From Acidobacteriota bacterium (lineage in GTDB: Bacteria; Acidobacteriota; Blastocatellia; Pyrinomonadales; Pyrinomonadaceae): 64,000 bases of DNA. Of the stretch, positions 39,819 to 48,178 are shown in pieces. The DNA lies in NCBI GenBank assembly GCA_003222975.1, contig QHXN01000053.1:1-64000 (forward strand), given 5' to 3'. The notes under the pieces are model-generated. The model was not told where the DNA came from. It did no database searches and saw nothing but the letters and a program-made list of their open reading frames with translations. Within the stretch, counting starts at the first letter, position 1, and each line of letters begins with the position of its first letter. A program made the position numbers and the translations under genes.

Positions 39819-39991
39819 CTCCGGCCTCAGCCCGGCGGTGACTATTGTTTCTAAAGGTGCTGACAAGTCTGGGAACACCCCCTGCGGCCCACGCGTTCGT
39901 GGCTCCGTTTCAAACCTCGCGCCGCCGCCCGGTTACGATGCGGGGCGCGCGCGCCCGTGAACCCGGAGTGCCGCGAACCGCGCGACGGGAC

Positions 39992-40020
39992 TTGCAATTC
40001 CGGGCGAGTTAGAACAATAT
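39992..40020 (+). promoter_or_regulatory. predicted promoter for radical SAM gene
   Basis: TTGCAA (39992-39997) and CAATAT (40015-40020) are spaced by 17 bp, giving a leader of about 185 bases before the ATG at 40213. The rest of the 394-bp gap between the divergent genes holds nothing I can identify. Confidence 0.4.
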
Positions 40021-40212
40021 TCCGACTTCGACGATTGGCTCTTGTTCAGGCCCCGCACGCCGGGTCACGGCGAGGTAGCTTCAGCCTCAAGCGCGAACAA
40101 GAATTGCGGGCACCCCGGCCCGCTCGAAACCCGACCGGTGCCGAACCGTTCAAGCCGTCTGGTTCGGCGCTCTTTGCGAACACTGATAAAGGAAAAACTG
40201 AGAAAGGGAACT

Positions 40213-41478
40213 ATGTCCGAGCAGCAACACACAACCGTAGCGACCGGCACGCCGGCGTTTCGTATAGACCCCACACTCCACCAGATTCTCTACAAGCCGG
40301 CGGCGCGCCCGACGCTTGAACCCGCGCCCGAACCCGAAGCCCTGCCGGAGCCGCCGTACCCGATTCACCCCGACCCGCAGCCGATGACGAAGAAGGAGTA
40401 CCAGCGCCTGAACGCCTTCCGCACGTGGAAGACCTGGGGTTCGCCCTACTTCAAGTCGCTCTGGCACCGCGGCGAGCTGCGGCCCATCATCCCCTACCTC
40501 TTCACCGAGTGGAAGTGCAACCTCGACTGCCACTACTGCTGGTCGTACAACAACAAGGTGAAGGGCATGAGCGAGGAGACGGCCAAGCGCTCGATTGACT
40601 GGCTGCACTCCATCGGCTCGCGGGTGCTGGCGCTGATGGGCGGCGAGCCGCTGCTCCGGCCCAAGCTCATCCACAAGGTCGTTTACTACAGCGCCAAGAA
40701 GGACATCTTCGTCTATCTGCCGACCAACGGTCGGCTGATGAAGCCCGACGTGATTGACCGCCTCGGCGACGCGGGCCTCGCCACGGTCAACCTCGCCGTT
40801 GACTCCGTCAAGGAGCGTAAAGAACTACCCAAGGCGTTCGAACCCATCCGCTCTTACTTCGAATACCTCGTCAAGCGGCAACACTACTACGGCTACACCG
40901 TGATGTTCAACATCAACATCTGCCGCACCAATCTCGACGACGTGAAGGAGTTGACCGAGATCGCGCACGACGCCGGCATCGCCACCGACTACCACATCAA
41001 CGAGTCGCCGATGACCGAGCAGGATCACTTCAAGCACCTCAGCGAGAACAGCACCTACCTGACGCCCGAAGACTGGCCGAAGGTTGACGACCTGCTGGAC
41101 TACCTCGACGCCAAGCGGCACAACGAGGGCTACAAGATGGTCAACCAGTCGAAGCACATGCAGGACATGAAGCAGTTAATGCGCGGGGCAGTGCCGCCGT
41201 GGAAGTGCCGCGCCGGGCAGAACTCGCTCATCATCCGCACCGACGGCACGCTCGCCCCCTGCTTCCCCATGTACTCGGCCACCCACGACTGGGGCACGAT
41301 TGAGAACCCGAAGTTCGACGTTGAGCAGCTTGACGCGATGAAGACGGAGTGCTCGAAGCACTGCCTTTCGACCTGCAACTACATCCTCGCCTACTGCTAC
41401 GACACCAAGCGCGTCCTGAAGTGGATCGCGAAGCAGGCGATGCACGGCTTCCGAGGCCCGACCGACACCATCCAGTGA
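40213..41478 (+). CDS. radical SAM protein with SPASM-like C-terminus
   Basis: A 421-residue iron-sulfur enzyme. The radical SAM cluster motif is CNLDCHYC (C102, C106, C109), followed by the SAM-binding GGEP segment (LALMGGEPLLRP). The C-terminal third has further cysteines in CRAGQNSLIIRTDGTLAPC (C332 onward) and CSKHCLSTCNYILAYC, the arrangement of SPASM/twitch domains holding auxiliary clusters. The RTDGTLAPCFPM segment is typical of SPASM proteins that modify peptides or small molecules. No peptide substrate gene is seen nearby. AAAGGGAA precedes the ATG; an upstream in-frame extension has no support. Confidence 0.85.
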   Translation: MSEQQHTTVATGTPAFRIDPTLHQILYKPAARPTLEPAPEPEALPEPPYPIHPDPQPMTKKEYQRLNAFRTWKTWGSPYFKSLWHRGELRPIIPYLFTEWKCNLDCHYCWSYNNKVKGMSEETAKRSIDWLHSIGSRVLALMGGEPLLRPKLIHKVVYYSAKKDIFVYLPTNGRLMKPDVIDRLGDAGLATVNLAVDSVKERKELPKAFEPIRSYFEYLVKRQHYYGYTVMFNINICRTNLDDVKELTEIAHDAGIATDYHINESPMTEQDHFKHLSENSTYLTPEDWPKVDDLLDYLDAKRHNEGYKMVNQSKHMQDMKQLMRGAVPPWKCRAGQNSLIIRTDGTLAPCFPMYSATHDWGTIENPKFDVEQLDAMKTECSKHCLSTCNYILAYCYDTKRVLKWIAKQAMHGFRGPTDTIQ

Positions 41479-41582
41479 GCGGGTCGCCGCGGTGACCCCG
41501 CCGCCGCTCGCAAACCGGATGACGGCACACAGCAACGGGCAGCTTGCGGGCTGCCCGTTCTCTTTTGCCGAACTTATACGCA

Positions 41583-41620
41583 GGCGGGTTCTGAAACGTC
41601 AGACCGTCTCAGAACCCGCC
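41583..41620 (-). terminator. 12-bp hairpin after tRNA-Gln
   Basis: GGCGGGTTCTGA (41583-41594) pairs with its complement at 41609-41620 around a 14-base loop. It lies downstream of the tRNA on the minus strand and also after the stop of the convergent radical SAM gene, so it may end both transcripts; no strong T-run is present. Confidence 0.5.
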
Positions 41621-41627
41621 GCCTTAA

Positions 41628-41652
41628 CTGCGGGACTAGGACTCGAACCTAA
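41628..41652 (-). pseudogene. 3' remnant of a tRNA gene
   Basis: On the minus strand this reads TTAGG-TTCGAGT-CCTAG-TCCCGCA-G: a complete T-arm, the 3' acceptor strand and a discriminator G. No matching 5' part (TGCGGGA) is present. A72 and G73 are the identity features also seen in the intact tRNA-Gln eight bases away, so it is probably the decayed 3' end of a second tRNA-Gln-like gene. Confidence 0.6.
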
Positions 41653-41659
41653 AAGTAAG

Positions 41660-41730
41660 CTCGGGAGCAGGGATTCGAACCCCAATTTTCTGATCCAGAG
41701 TCAGACGTGCTACCGTTGCACCACTCCCGA
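41660..41730 (-). tRNA. tRNA-Gln (anticodon CTG)
   Basis: The 71-base minus-strand sequence folds fully: acceptor TCGGGAG/CTCCCGA with discriminator G, D-arm GTGC-AACGGTA-GCAC, anticodon stem TCTGA/TCAGA with loop CTCTGGA (anticodon CTG), and T-loop TTCGAAT. U1-A72 and G73 fit glutamine identity. CCA is not encoded. The first 21 bases overlap the end of the HNH reading frame. Confidence 0.95.
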
Positions 41731-42058
41731 ATAATACTGCTGCCGGTTATGCGTTCGTATCCGGTGACAGTTAGAACAAACCACGTCGCACTTTGCAATC
41801 TCGACAAGTAAACGACGAAGACTTAAGGTCCCTATCAACGTGGCGACCTCTTTCTCTTTCGTCTCGCCTTCTCTGTGATCCAAGTCCATCACAAAATAAG
41901 GAAATTCTTTCCCACAGTCTGCACATGGCTTGGACTTGGCCTGCCGGAGAAGTATCCGCATCCGCGCGCTTACGTCTATTCTTCTCTCGGTAAACCTCAC
42001 GGTTGCGTTCGTAGTATCGACGCTTCGCGCTTCTTTGACTCTCAATATCTCTAGCCAT
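41710..42058 (-). pseudogene. HNH endonuclease-like gene, frameshifted, ending inside tRNA-Gln
   Basis: Two overlapping frames together make one HNH protein. The first starts at ATG 42058 with MARDIESQRSAKRRYYERN and a basic REVYREKNRRKRA. The second continues as RMRILLRQAKSKPCADCGKE, VMDLDHREGE and AKCDVVCSNCHRIRTHNR, with the two CxxC zinc knuckles and the central DHR of the HNH site. The shift lies in the alternating CGCGCG run near 41962; one missing CG pair would restore the frame. The reading frame ends at a TAG formed by the tRNA D-loop (GGTAGC). It may be a decayed mobile or orphan HNH gene, or a sequencing error. Confidence 0.75.
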
Positions 42059-42346
42059 TAATCGGAGTCAGGTGTGATGCCATTTCACCATCCCGCATCA
42101 ACGCAATAAAATTTTACTGTCACAGATTCAGTTGTCAAGTCGCCGAAAGCTTGAGGGGCCGCAGTCGTCGTCGCACAAGGGTGCTCGCGGTTGATGCTGT
42201 GAATGATGATGATTGCTTGCCTCAATTCTCCGCCGGGCGCAAAATGCGTTTGAGGGCTTTCGTCGGCCCGGCATGTCCGGCGAAACTTCTTTCAGCCCCG
42301 CAAGTGTTTTGCCGCCCAGTTTCACACTCCGGGGACACTGTCAGCG

Positions 42347-42682
42347 ATGAGCGAAAACGAAGCACGTTCGCCCGAAGCCGCCGCCAAGGACGAGGAGCAG
42401 TTGCGCAATGCCGTCGCCGAGTGCGAGGCGAGGCTAAAGGAGTTCGCGGGGCTGGCCGCGCGCGCGCGCCACGAGATCAACAACCCTCTGACGGGGCTGA
42501 TCGGGCAGGCGCAACTGCTCCTGCGCGAGGAGCTGAGTGACACCGTCCGCCGCCGCGTCCAGACCATCGAACAGCTCGCCAACCGCATCCGCGACACTGT
42601 GGCAAGCTTGCGCGAGATACAAATGTCCGGCCCGGTCTCGCGCGGCGGCGGCGCAGGCCCGAGCGATCCGACCCGCGACTGA
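42347..42682 (+). CDS. orphan histidine-kinase dimerisation (HisKA) domain protein
   Basis: A 111-residue soluble protein. A helical N-terminus leads into RARHEINNPLTGLIGQAQLLL, an H-box with phosphoacceptor H42, followed by a second helix (VRRRVQTIEQLANRIRDTVASLREIQ), the full two-helix DHp domain of a histidine kinase. There is no N-terminal sensor and no ATP-binding domain; the protein ends in a short Gly/Pro-rich tail. It may be phosphorylated by another kinase and act as a phosphotransfer intermediate or competitor. No response regulator is adjacent. ATG start with a weak GGGGAC ribosome-binding site. Confidence 0.75.
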   Translation: MSENEARSPEAAAKDEEQLRNAVAECEARLKEFAGLAARARHEINNPLTGLIGQAQLLLREELSDTVRRRVQTIEQLANRIRDTVASLREIQMSGPVSRGGGAGPSDPTRD

Positions 42683-42702
42683 GGCCCAACCCAAGGCAGA
42701 AA

Positions 42703-42730
42703 AAAGCCCGGCGTCGCACGCGCCGGGCCT
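42703..42730 (-). terminator. intrinsic terminator of the Tes-like gene
   Basis: GCCCGGCG (42706-42713) pairs with CGCCGGGC (42721-42728) around a seven-base loop. On the minus strand the stem is followed by six Ts, giving a standard terminator 25 bases after the stop codon of the radical SAM gene. On the plus strand only a poor T-run follows. Confidence 0.85.
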
Positions 42731-42754
42731 TCTATTGTCAGCAGGGACGGGCCG

Positions 42755-44728
42755 CTACACGGCCACCTCTTCAGCATCCTCCTCGACGAGGTGCGGCGTC
42801 ACGACCTTGTCGGACTCGTCGGCGTCCTCGGCGAGTATTGTCTGCACGACGGGCAGGCTCAAAGAATGTTTCTTCGAGATGCCGGGGACGGGCTTGCCTT
42901 TGGCATAGACGGGATGTCGCCCGTGCTCCTTGTACCAGTCGGCCAGTCCCGCGGTCTTGTGCATGTTCTCGATAATCTGCCGCCAGCCGACGCCCGTGTT
43001 GTAGGCGCAGAAACTGATCTCGCCCTCCTGCGTACCGTAGGGGATGACGCACATCTCCGTGCGCCGGAAGTCGTAGTTGAAGAGGTCTTGAAACCACATG
43101 CCCTCGACGCACAGCACGCGCCACACGTCCGCGGGGTCATCCGACGCTTTGGCCTTCATGCGGTCGTTGCGGTCGGAGTTCGAACTGGTCGAGGACGGTT
43201 TGAAGAGGTTGATGATCTGCGAGACGGGGAAGCCTTCGGGGGCGCGCTCAGGCTTAAAGTTGCGCATGATCGCCATCGCGAGCTGCGCCAGCGTGAGCTT
43301 CTTGCCGCGGGCGGTGTCGGTGATGACCGACACGTCGCGCATGAACTGCTCGTAGTCGAAGAACTCGAAGAGCGACTTGAACTCGCCCGTGCGGCGGTTG
43401 ACGACCGCGAGCGTGAAGATGCCGCAGTTCGGGTGGCAGTTACAAGACGACCAGCCCCAGGGCGCGTCCGCGCCCTGCATCATGTCCATCACCGAAGTGA
43501 AGGCCGAGTAAGACGAGAGCGGGAACCAGTCGCGCAGGGGCTTCATGCGACCGCCGAGCTGAGAGTCCAAATCTCCGGCCATCCCGGCGAGCGTGTAGCG
43601 CTGCCGCTCGCGCACCGCGTCGGGCACGTCCTCGTCGCGGCCCGTGAAGGAGACGGGCTGGAAGGCGATGGTCTGAACCTTGTCAATGTTTCGGGCGGCG
43701 AACTCGACGATCTGGCCGATGGCGTCGTTGTTGATGGTGTTGACGATGGTGGTGACTAAAGTCACCTTGATGCCCACCGAAGCCAGGTTTTCGATGGCGC
43801 GCAGCTTCACGTCGAAGAGGTTGCCGACTCCGCGGTGCTTGTTCTTCTCCTCCGACACGCCGTCGAACTGCAAATAGACGCCGTGCTGCCCGGCCTCCTT
43901 CGCCTGCCGACAGAACTCTATGTCCTCGGCGTAGCGGATGCCGTTCGTCGCCGCGAGTATCCGGTAGAAGCCGACACGCTTGGCGTAGGCGACGGCGTCG
44001 AGGAAGTAGGGCGACAGCGTCGGCTCGCCGCCGGAGAAGAGGATGATGATCTGGCGGCGCGGCTTGAATGAGACGGCGCGGTCGAGGATGCACTTCGTGT
44101 CCTCGAAGGTCGGCTCGTGAACGTAGCCCACTTGATTCGCGTCCATGAAGCAAGGGTTACACATCATGTTGCAGCGGTTCGTCAGGTCAACTGTGAGAAC
44201 AGCGCCGCGACCGAATTTGATGTTTGAAGTGCCGTGCTTGTGGACGTGCGTGTCTTCGGCGGCGCGGAAGTCGCGCCCGAAGAAGAGCGACTCGATGCGT
44301 TCGAGGAAGCGCGCGTCGGTCGCCATGAGGTCTTTGAACTCGCCGTGCACGGGGCAGGTCTTCCGCATGAAGACTTGGCCGCCCTCCTCGTAAATCTCCG
44401 CCTTGATCTCGCCTGGGTGCGCGTCCATCAAAGTCTCAAGCGGCGTCTCGCCGCTGATGACCGCGTCGCGGACTTCCTTGACGCAGCGCGGGCAAAGGCT
44501 GTCGGTCTCGCGCGGGAAGCCGAGCGGCGGCGCGGTTCGCTCGTAGGATTTGAGGAGCGGCCCAGGTGCCCACTTGGGCCTGACGGCCTCGCCTTCGGGC
44601 AGGCGCGTGTTGACGGACTGGAAAGCCTTCCACGCCACGTCCGACAGACTCGAAACCAGTCGGGATGCTTTCACGCCGCTGAAGCGGGACTTCTCCGACT
44701 CGCCGCGGCGGAAATTATCGCTGAACAA
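42755..44728 (-). CDS. Tes-like radical SAM protein, candidate membrane-spanning lipid synthase
   Basis: A large radical SAM enzyme (657 residues from the TTG at 44728). The N-terminal metal site is LCPRC (C79, C82) plus KTCPVHGEF (C125, H128), after which comes the cluster motif TNRCNMMCNPCF (C186, C190, C193) and FSGGEPTL. Later cysteines in SSCNCHPNCG, VLCVEG, EMCVIP and SFCAYN suggest auxiliary clusters. This CPxC/CPxHG plus radical SAM layout is that of archaeal tetraether synthase Tes and related bacterial proteins that join lipid tails end to end; Acidobacteriota make such iso-diabolic-acid lipids. The reaction here is inference. TTG is chosen because AAGGAG lies nine bases upstream; the frame is open to 44794. 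A TACAAT box lies on this strand at 44798-44803. Confidence 0.75.
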   Translation of the reverse strand: MFSDNFRRGESEKSRFSGVKASRLVSSLSDVAWKAFQSVNTRLPEGEAVRPKWAPGPLLKSYERTAPPLGFPRETDSLCPRCVKEVRDAVISGETPLETLMDAHPGEIKAEIYEEGGQVFMRKTCPVHGEFKDLMATDARFLERIESLFFGRDFRAAEDTHVHKHGTSNIKFGRGAVLTVDLTNRCNMMCNPCFMDANQVGYVHEPTFEDTKCILDRAVSFKPRRQIIILFSGGEPTLSPYFLDAVAYAKRVGFYRILAATNGIRYAEDIEFCRQAKEAGQHGVYLQFDGVSEEKNKHRGVGNLFDVKLRAIENLASVGIKVTLVTTIVNTINNDAIGQIVEFAARNIDKVQTIAFQPVSFTGRDEDVPDAVRERQRYTLAGMAGDLDSQLGGRMKPLRDWFPLSSYSAFTSVMDMMQGADAPWGWSSCNCHPNCGIFTLAVVNRRTGEFKSLFEFFDYEQFMRDVSVITDTARGKKLTLAQLAMAIMRNFKPERAPEGFPVSQIINLFKPSSTSSNSDRNDRMKAKASDDPADVWRVLCVEGMWFQDLFNYDFRRTEMCVIPYGTQEGEISFCAYNTGVGWRQIIENMHKTAGLADWYKEHGRHPVYAKGKPVPGISKKHSLSLPVVQTILAEDADESDKVVTPHLVEEDAEEVAV

Positions 44729-44910
44729 GACTCTTCGCTCCTTCGTCCGTGAAAGCACGCGCGCCTCGAACGCGAAGGGCGTGCCCGGTAACAAAAAATT
44801 GTATCAGTGCTTTTAACGGCGGCCAGCCCGGACACACAAAGCCGAGGCCGGTTCCAACGTCCGTGACATGATAAAGGCATCCGCGTGCGAACACAAGACG
44901 TTAACCCTCA

Positions 44911-45026
44911 AGAAAGGCAAAAGGCAAGAGGCAAAAGGCAAAGGGCAAAAGTGAAAACGCGCGCCGTATCGAACCGCCGTCTTTCATTGTTGCCTTTTGA
45001 AGTTTGCCTTTTGCCTTTTGCCTTCT
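44911..45026. repeat. microsatellite-armed palindrome, AAAAGGC word
   Basis: The left arm (44911-44951) is a run of degenerate GGCAAAA units; the right arm (44990-45026) is the complement (TTTTGCC units). The loop is about 38 bases. It occupies the middle of the 331-bp divergent gap between the Tes-like gene and lpxA and ends 34 bases before the lpxA start. No gene is seen in the rest of the gap. Confidence 0.85.
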
Positions 45027-45059
45027 CCCGTCGTACCATCCGGCTTCGTCCGCAAGGCT

Positions 45060-45881
45060 ATGGAAGCACACCCGACAGCAGTAGTCAGCCCGAAGGCGTC
45101 CGTCGCCCGCGACGTTCGCGTCGGCCCTTACGCCGTCATCGAAGATGAAGTCATCATCAAACACGGCTGTGAGATCGGCGCGCACGCGGTCGTCAAGCGC
45201 TTCACCTCGCTCGGTCGCAGGAATCGCGTCTACGAGCACGCCACTTTAGGCGGCGAGCCGCAGGACGTAAAGTTCAAGGGCGAGCGGAGCGCGCTTGTTA
45301 TAGGCGACGACAATTTGATACGCGAGTACGTGACGATTCACCGCGCGAGCGGCGAGGGCGAGGCGACGCGCGTGGGGAGCCGGAACTTCCTAATGGTCGG
45401 CGTCCACGTCGCGCACAACTGCGAGGTGGGCGACGACAACGTGTTCGCCAACGGCGCGGCACTGGCCGGACACGTCGTCGTCGAGGATCATGTCTTCCTG
45501 TCGTCGAACGTGGGCGCGCACCAGTTCGTCCGCTTCGGGCGCTACGCGATGGCCGGCGGCAAGTCGAAGATCGTCCAAGACGTTCTGCCGTTCTTCACGA
45601 CGGACGGCAACCCGCCGCGCGTGCGCGGGCTGAACGCGATAGGACTCAGGCGCGGCGGCTTCTCACAGGAGTCGCGCGCCGCCCTGAAGCGCGCGCACCA
45701 GATACTGTTCCGCGCGCGTCTGCCGCTCCGGCGCGCGCTCGAAGCGCTCGACGAGATGGGCGACGAGAACGTCTCGCACCTCGCCCGATTCATACGCGCC
45801 TCGCGCCGCGGCTTCACGCGCGAGGCCCGCGCCGAGGCGACCGCCGCCGAGCGCGAACTCCTCTTCAAAGTCTCTGGCTAA
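45060..45881 (+). CDS. lpxA: acyl-ACP:UDP-N-acetylglucosamine O-acyltransferase
   Basis: First enzyme of lipid A synthesis; it transfers a 3-hydroxyacyl chain from ACP to UDP-GlcNAc in the cytoplasm as a trimer. The 273-residue protein starts MEAHPTAVVSPKASVA and shows left-handed beta-helix hexapeptide repeats to about residue 185, then the helical C-terminal domain. The catalytic base is H119 in VGVHVAHNCEVG, matching H125 of E. coli, and GLNAIGLRRGGFS is the family signature. A PD-(D/E)XK gene intervenes before lpxD. Confidence 0.93.
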   Translation: MEAHPTAVVSPKASVARDVRVGPYAVIEDEVIIKHGCEIGAHAVVKRFTSLGRRNRVYEHATLGGEPQDVKFKGERSALVIGDDNLIREYVTIHRASGEGEATRVGSRNFLMVGVHVAHNCEVGDDNVFANGAALAGHVVVEDHVFLSSNVGAHQFVRFGRYAMAGGKSKIVQDVLPFFTTDGNPPRVRGLNAIGLRRGGFSQESRAALKRAHQILFRARLPLRRALEALDEMGDENVSHLARFIRASRRGFTREARAEATAAERELLFKVSG

Positions 45882-45917
45882 AGCTACTTCGGCGCGGCCT
45901 CGCGAAAGGGTAACATC

Positions 45918-46988
45918 ATGAGCATCATCATCTCAGAAAAGGGCATGAATGCTCGGAAACTTGAGCCGACTTCAATAGCACAAGAGGATTACTTGCAGGC
46001 TTACATCAAGAATAATCCGCACGCCATCCCGATTGACGAGATAAAAGAGGACTTGCGCCTTCTGGTACTCGCACGTGAATTTCCAACCAGGAGCGGGCCG
46101 ATAGACGCTCTCGGCGTAGATCAGGATGGCAACATATATGTCATCGAGACGAAGCTGGCAAAGAACCCTGATAAGCGCTATGTACTTGCACAGGTGCTCG
46201 ACTATGGCGCGGCTCTCTGGCGCACGTATGAAAACGGAGATGAGTTCGTCGAGCGCTTGGAACGATCTGTCGCAGAAACTTTCCACTCTACTTTGGGCGA
46301 CAAAATTGGTGACTTCTTCAGTAAAGAGTTTGAGGATGTGACCGCGTTGATTCAGACGGCGCGTCAGAATTTGAGTGCGGGTGACTTCCGCTTCGTTGTG
46401 CTAATGGATCGTCTCGAAGACCGTTTGAAGAATCTTATTACCTTCGTCAATCGCAATAGCCAGTTCACGATCTACGGCGTCGAGATGGAGTTTTACAAAT
46501 TTGACAGATTCGAGATTCTGATTCCGAAACTGTTCGGCGCGGAAGTGACGAAGGAGGTCAGCGCACCGAAAGCCACTGGCGCAAAGCAACAGTGGGACGA
46601 GGCATCGTTTTTCGCGAAGGCTGAGCAGGAACTGAGTGCCATTGAGGTCGCGAGCCTGCGGAAGCTTTACGAATTCTCGTTGCCGAGCTTGAAGTGGAAC
46701 ACGAATCAGACAGGAACATTTAGCGTGAAGTTCAGCCACATCGATCCGAAGAAAGCATTTTATACAGTTTACTCAACCGGAGTGTTGGAGCTGAACTTGA
46801 GTTGGCATGAAGAGGGCAACGCCGCTGTTGTCGCAAACATTTTGAGAGAAGAGTTGAAAAAACTACCGGACTTAGACAATGGGAAAAACTTTAAGATGCA
46901 GCACGTCAGCGTTCAGGCTAAAGATTGGTCGCCGCAGGTTGATAAGATTGTTGAAGTGATTCGCAACGTAACTCAGATGAAGGTCTGA
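45918..46988 (+). CDS. PD-(D/E)XK nuclease-like protein
   Basis: A 356-residue protein with a likely nuclease core near the N-terminus: E16, then GPIDALGVDQDGNIYVIETKL (D63, E77, K79), followed by AQVLDYGAALW, which fits the D-xn-ExK plus QxxxY pattern of NucS- and DUF91-like endonucleases. The remaining 250 residues (VVLMDRLEDRLKNLITFVNR; FYKFDRFEILIPKL; FSVKFSHIDPKK) are unrecognised. The gene is visibly richer in A+T than its neighbours and splits the usual lpxA-lpxD pair, both signs of acquisition. It may belong to DNA repair or defence; no methyltransferase is nearby. GAAAGGG precedes the ATG. Confidence 0.7.
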   Translation: MSIIISEKGMNARKLEPTSIAQEDYLQAYIKNNPHAIPIDEIKEDLRLLVLAREFPTRSGPIDALGVDQDGNIYVIETKLAKNPDKRYVLAQVLDYGAALWRTYENGDEFVERLERSVAETFHSTLGDKIGDFFSKEFEDVTALIQTARQNLSAGDFRFVVLMDRLEDRLKNLITFVNRNSQFTIYGVEMEFYKFDRFEILIPKLFGAEVTKEVSAPKATGAKQQWDEASFFAKAEQELSAIEVASLRKLYEFSLPSLKWNTNQTGTFSVKFSHIDPKKAFYTVYSTGVLELNLSWHEEGNAAVVANILREELKKLPDLDNGKNFKMQHVSVQAKDWSPQVDKIVEVIRNVTQMKV

Positions 46989-47002
46989 ATTAGCATTCGG
47001 CC

Positions 47003-48073
47003 ATGAATGATTCTGATCGTGTGAAGACTGTCGCCGAGCTGGCGGCGCACGTCGGCGGGCGCGCGGTTGGGGACGCGGGCGCGCACGTCGGCGGCGTGGC
47101 CTCAATCGAGGACGCGGGGCGCGGCGACGTGGTGTTCGTCGAGGACGAGAAATTCCTGGACGCCGCGCGCGCGTGCGGCGCGTCGTGCGTGATCGCGCCG
47201 GAGGGTGCGGGCGCAAAACTCGAGGGGGCGCAAAGCGTCATCGAGACCGCGCGACCGAAGCTCGCCTTCGCACTCGTCGCGGAGGTGTTGTGCCCGCCGC
47301 GCCGTCGCGGTGCGTTCATCCATCCGACGGCGAGCGTTGCGCCGAGCGCGAAGGTGGGCGAGGGCGTGTACGTCGGCGCGTGCGTCACAGTCAGCGAGGG
47401 CGCAGAGGTGGGCGGGGGCACGCAGATTTTGGCGGGGGCGTTCGTCGGCGAGCGCGCGACCGTGGGCCGCGAGTGCGTGCTGCACCCGAACGTGGTGCTC
47501 TACGAAGGCGTGACTCTCGGCGACAGGGTCATCCTGCACGCGGGCGTGGTCGTCGGGGCAGACGGGTTCGGCTACGTGCGCGACGAGGCGGGCGTCTATC
47601 ATAAGTTCCCGCAGGTCGGGACGGTTGTCATCGAGGACGACGTGGAGATCGGCGCGAACGCGTGCGTTGACCGCGCGGCGCTCGGCACGACGCGAGTCGG
47701 GCGCGGGACGAAGATAGATAACCTCGTGCAGGTCGGGCACAACGTGGAGATCGGCGAGCGCGTGGTCATCGCGGCGCAGACCGGCGTTTCGGGGAGCACC
47801 GTCATCGAGTCGGACGCGGTCATCGGCGGGCAGGTCGGCTTCGGCGACCACGCGCGCGTGCTATCGGGCGCGGTCATCGGCTCGCAGGCCGGCGTGCTGC
47901 CGGGCAAGATCGTGCGCCCCGGCGTCTGGTGGGGCACGCCCGTCCAGCCGCTCGAAGAGTACAAGCGCCGCAACGCATCGTGGGGCCGGCTGCCGCGTAT
48001 GCGCGAGGAGATCGAAGAGTTGAAACGACAGGTGAAGGAATTGACGGCGCGTCTCGACGAGAAAGGCGAGTAA
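47003..48073 (+). CDS. lpxD: UDP-3-O-(3-hydroxyacyl)glucosamine N-acyltransferase
   Basis: Third step of lipid A synthesis, adding the second hydroxyacyl chain. The 356 residues follow LpxD order: N-terminal uridine-binding domain ([20 protein letters not shown]), a beta-helix of many hexapeptide repeats, catalytic H246 in [14 protein letters not shown], the conserved GADGFGYV segment and a C-terminal helix ([22 protein letters not shown]). It starts 14 bases after the nuclease-like gene, so the three plus-strand genes are likely one transcript. It converges on lpxB. Confidence 0.95.
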   Translation: MNDSDRVKTVAELAAHVGGRAVGDAGAHVGGVASIEDAGRGDVVFVEDEKFLDAARACGASCVIAPEGAGAKLEGAQSVIETARPKLAFALVAEVLCPPRRRGAFIHPTASVAPSAKVGEGVYVGACVTVSEGAEVGGGTQILAGAFVGERATVGRECVLHPNVVLYEGVTLGDRVILHAGVVVGADGFGYVRDEAGVYHKFPQVGTVVIEDDVEIGANACVDRAALGTTRVGRGTKIDNLVQVGHNVEIGERVVIAAQTGVSGSTVIESDAVIGGQVGFGDHARVLSGAVIGSQAGVLPGKIVRPGVWWGTPVQPLEEYKRRNASWGRLPRMREEIEELKRQVKELTARLDEKGE

Positions 48074-48178
48074 AATTCCACGACGCGCACTCGCCGAATC
48101 CACAGCCCGAACTTCGATCCATCCAAAATATACTTTTCGCCCTGATTTTCTGCGGCTTTCGAGGCTGTGGGATGGTTT

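Noticed and set aside
38130-39854. 574-codon plus-strand frame opposite the glycosyltransferase
   Set aside because: It is the mirror of a multi-helix membrane protein and translates into charged Arg/Glu-rich sequence without family features.
42703-42730. Terminator of the orphan HisKA gene
   Set aside because: The six-T run follows the stem only on the minus strand, so it belongs to the Tes-like gene.
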